Assembly (NCBI GenBank): GCA_964638675.1
Contig: CAZXAU010000008.1
Location: 39,888 to 103,887, forward strand
Origin: SIG714 sp964638675
GTDB lineage: Bacteria > Bacillota > Clostridia > Oscillospirales > CAG-272
Length of the DNA: 64,000 nucleotides
Direction: 5' to 3'
Shown piece after piece: positions 6,745-13,636 of this stretch (the stretch's first letter is position 1; every line of letters begins with the position of its first letter). A program made the translations under genes and the position numbers. Below the pieces are notes generated by a model. It had not been told where the DNA came from. It searched no databases and saw only the letters and a list, made by a program, of their open reading frames with translations.

Positions 6745-9048
6745 ATGATACCGGAATATATTTTCAAGCGATCGGAAGCGAACAGCATTCCTGTTTTGCT
6801 TTTGCCGTTTATTAAGCAGAAGAATATAGAATCAAGCGATATTAAGCTTTGCATTCCTCTTGACATGAACCCAAACGGAAATATGTGTGACAGTTATATT
6901 CTCTGCACATCCGAAAAAATAATAACACTGTCGGGAATCGTCAGCTCGACAATGGAGAAGCATAAAAAAAATGTAAGAAAATTTATACTTACAGATGAAA
7001 GCGAGCTCGATCTCTCAGATTATACGAGCTTCGATATAGCCAGCGAGGTATCGTCACTCACACTTATCGGAATATCTGAAAATGACGGCGGAAAACTGAT
7101 TGCGAGAGCTTCGCTGACACGTAGGTATGAACTTGAAAGTGCACAGCTGTATCTTAAAATGCTTCGCGAAACAGGCGATATAAAGCTGATGATTGACAGC
7201 AGCGAGGACTCACTTTACTGTCCGAAATGCAAGACAAGATATTCCGATCCGGCGAGCAAGATCTGCTTTGAATGCATGGACAGAAAGAAGATAATGCAAA
7301 GAGTCTGGGAGCTGATGATAAAATATAAGGGAATGATGCTGACACTGATGCTCACTCTTCTGGTAACTGGAGCACTCGGAATTGCAACACCCCTCATTTC
7401 ATCGGTTTTCATGTACGACAAGGTGATCGGCGACCCCGAAAACCAATTTTATGGGATGATCGGGCTTGCTGTGGGTATGCTTATACTTGTCAAAGTACTC
7501 TCGACCGTTATATCGGCGATACACTCAATAGTATCTTCGGTCATTGCAGCCAAGATGGTATATGACCTGAAAAAGACGATTTTTTCTTCTATACAGCGAC
7601 TCTCGGTCGGCTTCTTCACCTCGAGAAAGACGGGCGGACTCATGACCCAGGTTTCGGGAGATGCCAACACTATATACTGGTTTTTCTGTGACGGAATGCC
7701 GGGGGTTCTCTACAATGTTTCCCAGATGATCGCAGTAACGATAATCATGTTTGTAATGAATCCGCTCCTTGCACTTGTGTCACTCATTACATTTCCCATA
7801 GCTTTTGTGGCGGTCAGTTCACTCCGCGGAAGAATGAAGGTCTTTCACAGGAGAAGATTTTCGAGGGAAAGCTCGATGAACGGACTGCTTTCGGGGGTAC
7901 TCTCCGGAATAAGAGTAGTCAAGGCGTTTGCAAAAGAGGATGACGAAATTGAACGCTTTAACAAAAAATCGGTTGATTGTGCATCGGCAGAAAAAGATGC
8001 TTCAGATTATTCGGCAACTCATTCGCCATATGTAAATTTCCTTCTCGGCTTCAGCAGTATTCTTGTGTGGGGCGTCGGCGGAGTTATGATAATGAAGGGT
8101 TACGGAAATCTGACATACGGAGTGCTTTCCGCATTTGTCGCATGTATGAATATGGTGTATTCACCGATGTTTCAGCTTGTCGGAATGCTGAGCCAGGCGA
8201 CAGACTCAATGAATGCGATGGGGCGTCTTGTAGAGATAATGGATGCACTCCCCGATGTAAAGGAATCGGATAATCCGATACATATAGATAATTTCGAGGG
8301 AAGCATTGAATTCCGTAATGTCAGCTTTGGCTATGATGTCGCAAAGAATGTAATCAATAATGTTTCCTTCAAGGTTGAAGCCGGACATTCGCTCGGCATT
8401 GTCGGACATACCGGAATGGGAAAATCGACCATAGCAAACCTTATTATCAGGCTTTACGATACGGGTGAAGGCGGTGTATATCTCGACAATGTGAATGTTA
8501 GGGATATATCGCTGAAACAGCTTCATGAGAATACGGCGATAGTATCTCAGGAAACATATATATTTATCGGTACTGTCTATGAAAACATCGCATATGCAAC
8601 CCCTGATGCAAAGCCTGAGGATGTAATCTATGCTGCAAAGATAGCAGGTGCACACGAGTTTATTTCACGTATGAGCGAAGGCTATGAAACCATGATAGGC
8701 ATGGGATACGGCGATCTTTCTGGCGGAGAAAAGCAGAGAATATCTATAGCGAGGGCACTTCTGAAGAATCCTAAGATACTGATTCTCGACGAAGCGACAG
8801 CGGCAATGGACACTCAGACCGAAAGAAACATTCAGGAAGCACTTGAAAGGCTGAAAAAAGGAAGAACTACCGTAATGATTGCCCACAGGCTCTCGACGCT
8901 CCGTGATGTCGATTCACTTATTGTAGTTGAAGACGGAAAGATCATTGAAGAGGGAACGCATTCAAAGCTTATAAGGGAAAAAGGTATTTATTACGATCTC
9001 TACCGTTTACAGCTTGAAGCGATGAAAAATATCGGAGTTGAAGAATAG
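6745..9048 (+). CDS. ABC exporter half-protein with N-terminal extension and zinc ribbon
   Basis: Fused membrane-ATPase protein of 767 residues, type IV (exporter) fold. Residues 1-150 form an uncommon N-terminal domain, then a four-cysteine zinc ribbon (CPKCKTRY...CFEC, about 158-178), then six membrane segments (about 195-470), then the nucleotide-binding domain with Walker A GHTGMGKST (near 554), signature LSGGEKQR (near 659), Walker B ILILDEATAAMD and H-loop IAHRLST. The usual exporter lacks the first 180 residues. AAGGTGGTGAT precedes the ATG. It probably pairs with the similar protein at 9640 as a heterodimer, since both carry the same layout and flank a DUF1854 gene. In proteobacteria related genes are annotated as cyanophycin-metabolism-associated; no cyanophycin gene is visible here, so the cargo is unknown. 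Confidence 0.88.
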   Translation: MIPEYIFKRSEANSIPVLLLPFIKQKNIESSDIKLCIPLDMNPNGNMCDSYILCTSEKIITLSGIVSSTMEKHKKNVRKFILTDESELDLSDYTSFDIASEVSSLTLIGISENDGGKLIARASLTRRYELESAQLYLKMLRETGDIKLMIDSSEDSLYCPKCKTRYSDPASKICFECMDRKKIMQRVWELMIKYKGMMLTLMLTLLVTGALGIATPLISSVFMYDKVIGDPENQFYGMIGLAVGMLILVKVLSTVISAIHSIVSSVIAAKMVYDLKKTIFSSIQRLSVGFFTSRKTGGLMTQVSGDANTIYWFFCDGMPGVLYNVSQMIAVTIIMFVMNPLLALVSLITFPIAFVAVSSLRGRMKVFHRRRFSRESSMNGLLSGVLSGIRVVKAFAKEDDEIERFNKKSVDCASAEKDASDYSATHSPYVNFLLGFSSILVWGVGGVMIMKGYGNLTYGVLSAFVACMNMVYSPMFQLVGMLSQATDSMNAMGRLVEIMDALPDVKESDNPIHIDNFEGSIEFRNVSFGYDVAKNVINNVSFKVEAGHSLGIVGHTGMGKSTIANLIIRLYDTGEGGVYLDNVNVRDISLKQLHENTAIVSQETYIFIGTVYENIAYATPDAKPEDVIYAAKIAGAHEFISRMSEGYETMIGMGYGDLSGGEKQRISIARALLKNPKILILDEATAAMDTQTERNIQEALERLKKGRTTVMIAHRLSTLRDVDSLIVVEDGKIIEEGTHSKLIREKGIYYDLYRLQLEAMKNIGVEE

Positions 9049-9124
9049 GCAAAATAAAGAGCAACTGATTTTGGTATTCTGCTCATTTTTACTGAAAAAC
9101 AAATCAGAAAGGAATAGATGAATT

Positions 9125-9643
9125 ATGTCGGAAAATCTTGAAACGATCGTGTCAGATTCAAGACTGACAAAGGACAATGCAAGGTTTATAAAAAAGGGTG
9201 ACCTTCTTTCACTTGTGAAGATCTCGGACGGCAAAGAAGAGGTTTTTGACAGAGTCGTGCTTGTCAGAAATTTTCCTTTTGAATATACAGACAAATACAT
9301 CACAGTGCTTGATCATTCGTCAAAGGAGCTCGGGCTAATTATGACACTTGACGATCTTGACGATGAATGCCGTGAATTCATAAGGGAAGACATTGAGAGA
9401 AGGTATTATATGCCATGTATTACAAGAGTCATGCGGATGAAAGAAAAAAGCGGTTTTTCAAGCTGGACAGTCGAAACCGACAAAGGTGAAGTGACATTCT
9501 CTGTCAGGGATACATATAAAAATATCATCCGTTTGCAGGGCGGACGGTGTATTATAACAGATGTTGACGGCAACAGATATGAGATAAAAAATGTTGCACA
9601 GCTCGATAAAAAGAGCCTCAAAAGGATTGAGCTTGTCGTATGA
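9125..9643 (+). CDS. DUF1854 family protein
   Basis: 172-residue protein matching the DUF1854 family by its LTKDNARF N-terminus, the DRVVLVRNFPF segment, and the ending in which DLDDECREFIREDIERRY and RLQGGRCIITDVDGNRYEI are typical. No signal peptide or membrane helix, so it is cytoplasmic. DUF1854 has no established biochemical function; it is repeatedly found beside zinc-ribbon ABC exporters, some labelled cyanophycin-metabolism-associated. Here it sits between two such exporter genes and overlaps the second by 4 nt (ATGA), so the three are translationally coupled and likely form one machine. AAAGGAAT serves as ribosome site. Confidence 0.85.
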   Translation: MSENLETIVSDSRLTKDNARFIKKGDLLSLVKISDGKEEVFDRVVLVRNFPFEYTDKYITVLDHSSKELGLIMTLDDLDDECREFIREDIERRYYMPCITRVMRMKEKSGFSSWTVETDKGEVTFSVRDTYKNIIRLQGGRCIITDVDGNRYEIKNVAQLDKKSLKRIELVV

Positions 9644-12015
9644 AAAAAAGAAATTTCAAAAAAGATGAACGCATGGAAGCAATAGACCGGGCGTGCCGCG
9701 TTATCGGTCTGCCGAGGAAAGAAATTCTCTCATGCGCCGTTTATGATCTCGATGCAAAGGGCAGACGTGTTGACGGGATCACTGCCGTATGCACAGAAAC
9801 TACATATTCTGTTGAAAGCGGCAAAATAGTGCGTGAAATTCCGAACTGCGAGATAGAACAGTTTGAATTCGATGACGGTTTCGGATGCTCGATGATCGTT
9901 GCTGTCAAGAAAAACGGTGAGGGAATAACGATCTGCCGTTCGGATATGAAATTCAGGGAGATGTATGTTTCGCTTGCCGGTGAAATGACCGAAAAGGCTA
10001 CGCATCACCCTCCGAAATTCGGAAGTTCCCGTAAGATCTTTGTTGCAAAGTCGGGCGGAGGAAGAAAAGGACCTCACGGCGGCGGTTTCGGACCTCCTCC
10101 ACCGAATGGCAGCGGAAATAACGGCGGTGCGAATAAGAGAAGTGGCAAAAAAGGAAAGGTAGTCGGAGGCATTCCGACAGGCGGAGCATGCCCGAAATGC
10201 GGCAGACCGTACAGACCCGGAAGCTCGAAATGCGACAAATGCGACCGAGGGTTTGAATATCTGAAATGGCTGTGGGGACTGATAAGCGATTATAAATTAG
10301 GTATTTTCGGTGCCGTGCTCCTTTTCTTTACGGTCACGGGGCTTAATCTCATCGTTCCCTATCTGAACAGAATAATGGTCGATGACTATATAAAAAGCGA
10401 AAATATCGATATTTCACTGCTCGGATTTGCATATGTACTTGTTGCAATTCTCGTATTGAATATAATTGTGCGTATCATTTCAACGGTACGCTCACTGCTG
10501 ATGAATTCGATAGGTGCAAAGGTTACCGTCAAGATGCGTCAGCTGATATTTGAAAAAATTCAGAAGTTATCGCTTTCGGGTATCAACCGGATGACAACGG
10601 GCGAGCTGATGCACCGTATCACACGTGACAGCAGGGTCGTCAAAGAATTCCTGACGTCTGATTTTTCCGAGATGGTTGAGCAACTGCTGACATTTGTCGG
10701 CGTTATCATAATGCTTTTCATATTTGATTACAAACTTGCGTTTATGCTGTTGCTCCCCGTTCCGTTTGTACTTATTTTTTGGCGGCTGTTTTCTAAAAAA
10801 ACACACAGAATATATGATCGTCAGTGGCAGTTTGAATCGCACTCACGCTCTATTTTGCAGGATATTTTTTCGGGAATCAGGGTGGTTAAATCATACGGTT
10901 CGGAGCAGAGCGAGATATCTAAATACGACAATTCGATAAAAGATGAGCTTGATATACAGATAAAAAACGAGACCTTTTTCGGAAAGGTACTTCCTCTTAT
11001 CAGCTTTTTTATGGGCTTCGGAGAATTCTTCCTGCTCTTTTACGGCGGAAATCTGATTCTTAACGGAAGTATGACGCTTGGAGAAATGATGCAGTTTTCA
11101 TCATACGCTTCGATGATATACGGACCGCTTCGCTGGATGTCGCATCTGCCGAGAAAGCTGTTCAGGCTCAAGACATCTGTATCGAGAATATACGATGTAA
11201 TTGAAGATGACGATATGCTGCAGAAGGGTTCTGAGATTGACCTTCCGATAAAGGGAGATATAGTTTTTGATCATGTGGGCTTTGGTTATGAGAGCGGAAA
11301 TGCAGTTTTTGACGATGTATGCGTTCATATAAAGCCGGGTGAAATGATCGGAATTGTCGGAAGATCGGGTATCGGTAAATCCACGATGATAAACCTGATA
11401 ATGAGAATGTATGATGTCGATAAGGGCAGAATACTTATAGACGGTGTTGACATACGCGATCTGTCCGAGCATTCGCTTCGTTCACAGATCGGTGCAGTGC
11501 TTCAGGATACATTTTTATTCTCGGGTACGGTTTATGATAATATAACCTATGCAAAGCCCGATGCTACGGTAGAAGAGGTCATATCTGCATCGAAGATCGC
11601 CGGGGTGCATAAGTTTATAATAAAAATGCAGGACGGATATAATACCTACATCGGCGAACACGGATATACACTATCGGGCGGAGAACGCCAGAGAGTAGCA
11701 ATTGCAAGAGCTATTCTGCGTGATCCGAGAATACTTATTCTCGATGAAGCGACATCGGCACTCGATACACAGACCGAAAAAGAAATTCAGGATGCTTTGC
11801 AGGTTCTGGCAAAGGGCAGAACGGTCATAGCCATTGCACACCGCCTTTCGACCCTGAGAAACTGCGACCGGATAATTGTCCTGAGTGACGGAAAGATCGT
11901 CCAACAGGGAAAACATGACGAGCTTATGAGAGAGGACGGTATATATTCATCTCTCGTTCTTGCTCAAAGGCAGATGTTCAGGATCGGCGGAAAAGACAGT
12001 AAAACACAAAAATAA
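9640..12015 (+). CDS. ABC exporter half-protein with N-terminal domain, Gly/Pro linker and zinc ribbon
   Basis: 791-residue partner of the exporter at 6745. Residues 1-125 form a beta-rich N-terminal domain (containing a CAVYDLDAKGRR segment), followed by a basic Gly/Pro/Asn-rich linker (about 140-178, including FGPPPPNGSGNN), a zinc ribbon with C184xxC187 and C198xxC201, six membrane segments (about 215-480), and an intact ATPase domain: Walker A GRSGIGKST (near 574), LSGGERQR (near 678), ILILDEATSALD and IAHRLST. Both ATP sites of a heterodimer with the 6745 product would have Walker B Glu. Its start overlaps the DUF1854 stop. The flexible linker suggests that the N-terminal domain moves relative to the transporter. 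Cargo unknown. Confidence 0.88.
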   Translation: MKKRNFKKDERMEAIDRACRVIGLPRKEILSCAVYDLDAKGRRVDGITAVCTETTYSVESGKIVREIPNCEIEQFEFDDGFGCSMIVAVKKNGEGITICRSDMKFREMYVSLAGEMTEKATHHPPKFGSSRKIFVAKSGGGRKGPHGGGFGPPPPNGSGNNGGANKRSGKKGKVVGGIPTGGACPKCGRPYRPGSSKCDKCDRGFEYLKWLWGLISDYKLGIFGAVLLFFTVTGLNLIVPYLNRIMVDDYIKSENIDISLLGFAYVLVAILVLNIIVRIISTVRSLLMNSIGAKVTVKMRQLIFEKIQKLSLSGINRMTTGELMHRITRDSRVVKEFLTSDFSEMVEQLLTFVGVIIMLFIFDYKLAFMLLLPVPFVLIFWRLFSKKTHRIYDRQWQFESHSRSILQDIFSGIRVVKSYGSEQSEISKYDNSIKDELDIQIKNETFFGKVLPLISFFMGFGEFFLLFYGGNLILNGSMTLGEMMQFSSYASMIYGPLRWMSHLPRKLFRLKTSVSRIYDVIEDDDMLQKGSEIDLPIKGDIVFDHVGFGYESGNAVFDDVCVHIKPGEMIGIVGRSGIGKSTMINLIMRMYDVDKGRILIDGVDIRDLSEHSLRSQIGAVLQDTFLFSGTVYDNITYAKPDATVEEVISASKIAGVHKFIIKMQDGYNTYIGEHGYTLSGGERQRVAIARAILRDPRILILDEATSALDTQTEKEIQDALQVLAKGRTVIAIAHRLSTLRNCDRIIVLSDGKIVQQGKHDELMREDGIYSSLVLAQRQMFRIGGKDSKTQK

Positions 12016-12033
12016 TATATCGTTGAATTTATT

Positions 12034-12160
12034 GAAAAAGTTTGAAAAGGTGTGAATGTTTTGTGGCTTTCGTCACCGAAAAGGCAATTTTGCTCTGCAA
12101 AAACAGCCCCAATTCCACAAGAAAGGAAGCTTTCGCATTGCGAAAGCCATGGTCATAGAA
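12034..12160 (+). repeat. Dispersed structured RBS element, copy B
   Basis: Shares with copy A the start GAAAAAGTTTGAAA, then lacks the palindrome's second arm, and shares TTTTGTGGCTTTC, the TTTTGC-TCT-GCAAAA hairpin, CAGCCCCAATTCC, AAGAAAGGAAG and the hairpin GCTTTCGCATTGCGAAAGC (12129-12147). The ATG at 12161 follows 13 nt later, as in copies A and C. The central base of the hairpin is T instead of A, which keeps the stem intact. Confidence 0.85.
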
Positions 12161-13009
12161 ATGAATAAGAATAAAAAATATAAGATCGGCAAGGCAGTAA
12201 TCGGCGTAATGCTTTCGGCTTTGATGGTGATATCGGTTTTCGTAATGCCGTCATGCACTGCAAACGACAGCTTTTCAATTGATATTATACAGACGGGGGA
12301 TGCAGATTGCATTCTGATCTGCTCAGGCGGAAAAAGTGTGCTCATAGATGTGGGTGAAAAGGATGATTACGACAGGATCAAAAGCGTAATGGATAAGAGA
12401 AAGGTCGATTCTATAGATCTGATGATCCTGACCCATTACGATAATGACCATGTCGGTTCGGCAAGCTCGGTTATATATGACTATAAGGTCAGCGAAGTTA
12501 TAGGGCCTGATTATATACGAGAATCAAGCTCCATGGATAATCTCGACAGGGCACTGAGATATTGCGGAATGACTATGAAAAAGCTTCCCGGGGGAAGTGA
12601 GGAGCTGAAGTACGAGTTCGGAAAAGCTGTTTTGACGGTGGATGTCCCACAGAAAAAAGAGTATGCGGGAGAAGACGATTATTCACTCATCGTTTCGCTT
12701 TCATATGAGGGCAGGAACTTTCTCTTCATGGGAGATGCAATGAAGGAGAGGATCGGCGAATATCTTCCGAAGCTGGAGGGTGACTACTATATGGTTAAAC
12801 TCCCTCATCACGGGGAATACTATTCAACCCTCGGCGATCTTTTTAAAATGACTAAGATCACATTTGCTGTTGTTTCTGTTGGGAATGCCGAAAGAGTCGG
12901 AAATAAGGTCAGGCTTACCATTGAAGGTACTAATCCTAAGGGCTTGTACACATATGATGGAACTGTCAGCATTGAATTCAGAGACGGGGAATTCAGGACG
13001 TATCAATAA
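12161..13009 (+). CDS. Metallo-beta-lactamase-fold lipoprotein (ComEC C-terminal-like)
   Basis: 282-residue predicted lipoprotein: a membrane segment followed by lipobox VMPSC (Cys at about residue 30), then a metallo-beta-lactamase fold. The metal motif is HYDNDHVGS (HxDxDH type), with further ligands in FMGDAM and LPHHGEYYS. This arrangement is like the soluble C-terminal domain of ComEC and stand-alone competence-like MBL hydrolases, which act on nucleic acids or phosphoesters outside the cytoplasm; the substrate here is not known. True start is set by the repeat just upstream; the longer in-frame reading from 12056 only translates the repeat. It follows the ABC-DUF1854-ABC set in the same direction. 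Confidence 0.85.
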   Translation: MNKNKKYKIGKAVIGVMLSALMVISVFVMPSCTANDSFSIDIIQTGDADCILICSGGKSVLIDVGEKDDYDRIKSVMDKRKVDSIDLMILTHYDNDHVGSASSVIYDYKVSEVIGPDYIRESSSMDNLDRALRYCGMTMKKLPGGSEELKYEFGKAVLTVDVPQKKEYAGEDDYSLIVSLSYEGRNFLFMGDAMKERIGEYLPKLEGDYYMVKLPHHGEYYSTLGDLFKMTKITFAVVSVGNAERVGNKVRLTIEGTNPKGLYTYDGTVSIEFRDGEFRTYQ

Positions 13010-13018
13010 AATCTTTCA

Positions 13019-13060
13019 AAATGCCTTCTTTTGTCTATAAGACGTGAGAGGGCTTTTCTT
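13019..13060 (+). terminator. Probable intrinsic terminator
   Basis: A-rich 5' arm (AAAATGCCTTCT) pairs with AGAGGGCTTTT across a loop of about 17 nt, with one bulge and one G-T pair, followed by CTTATT. It closes the MBL lipoprotein transcript before the copper operon. Confidence 0.55.
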
Positions 13061-13133
13061 ATTGCTATGAGATCCGAATAAAAATGAATAAGGATCAGAT
13101 TCCGAGGAAAAATAAAAAAATATGAAAAAGCTA

Positions 13134-13162
13134 TTGACATTTACGAAAAAACATTATATAAT
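13134..13162 (+). promoter_or_regulatory. Copper operon promoter
   Basis: Near-perfect sigmaA promoter: TTGACA (13134-13139), 17-nt spacer, TATAAT (13157-13162). The CsoR operator begins 4 nt after the -10 box, so a bound repressor would block polymerase. Confidence 0.9.
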
Positions 13163-13166
13163 GAAA

Positions 13167-13183
13167 ATACCCAGTGGGGGTAT
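13167..13183 (+). promoter_or_regulatory. CsoR operator
   Basis: ATACCCAGTGGGGGTAT: inverted arms ATACCC/GGGTAT around a G-rich centre. It has the same length and arms as the known Bacillus subtilis copZA CsoR site (ATACCC-N5-GGGTAT) and lies at the transcription start of csoR-copA. Copper binding to CsoR should release it. Confidence 0.88.
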
Positions 13184-13204
13184 ATTTCAGGAGGTAGTGA
13201 CAGT

Positions 13205-13516
13205 ATGAAATGCGATAAACAATGCAGCCATTGTGACAAAACGACCGCACGGAATGAAGAAGAGAGAAAAAAACTTATCAACCGACTTTCGAGAATTGAG
13301 GGACAGATCAGGGGAATAAAAGGTATGGTTGAAAAGGATGCCTATTGTGCTGATATTCTTATACAGAGTGCGGCAGTGAGTGCGGCAATGAATTCGTTCA
13401 ATAAATATCTCCTCTCACATCATATGCACAGCTGTGTCACAAGGGAGATAAAAAACGGGAACGATGAGGTTATAGATGAGCTTGTCGAGTTGATCGGCAA
13501 ACTGATGAAGGGATAA
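13205..13516 (+). CDS. csoR: CsoR-family copper-sensing repressor
   Basis: 103-residue all-helical DUF156/CsoR repressor. The copper ligands Cys48, His73 and Cys77 have the family spacing (C-x24-H-x3-C; DAYCADIL and SHHMHSC), and RLSRIEGQIRGIKGMVE is the conserved DNA-contacting first helix. An N-terminal CxxxCxxC adds three more cysteines that some CsoR proteins lack. AGGAGG lies before the ATG. Represses its own operon through the operator at 13167; copA is the downstream target. The TAA stop overlaps the left edge of the dispersed element (copy C), so the element contributes the stop codon. Confidence 0.95.
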   Translation: MKCDKQCSHCDKTTARNEEERKKLINRLSRIEGQIRGIKGMVEKDAYCADILIQSAAVSAAMNSFNKYLLSHHMHSCVTREIKNGNDEVIDELVELIGKLMKG

Positions 13517-13636
13517 ATCTTTCAAACGACGTTTTGTGGCTTTCGCCGTTGGAGTAATGGCTATTTTGCTCCGCAAAGCCATCCACAATTCTGCAGGAAA
13601 GGAAGCTTTCGCAATGCGAAAGCCTTGGTAATAAAT
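13512..13636 (+). repeat. Dispersed structured RBS element, copy C
   Basis: Begins at GATAAATCTTTCAAAC, lacking the palindrome's left arm, and includes GTTTTGTGGCTTTC, AGGAAAGGAAG, and the hairpin GCTTTCGCAATGCGAAAGC (13605-13623), followed by 13 nt to the copA ATG. GGCT/AGCC pairing around ATTTTGCTCCGCAA replaces the smaller hairpin of copies A and B. The left edge supplies the csoR stop codon. Confidence 0.85.

Noticed and set aside
12056..12160. In-frame N-terminal extension of the MBL lipoprotein from 12056
   Set aside because: Same repeat; the lipoprotein signal peptide starts at 12161.
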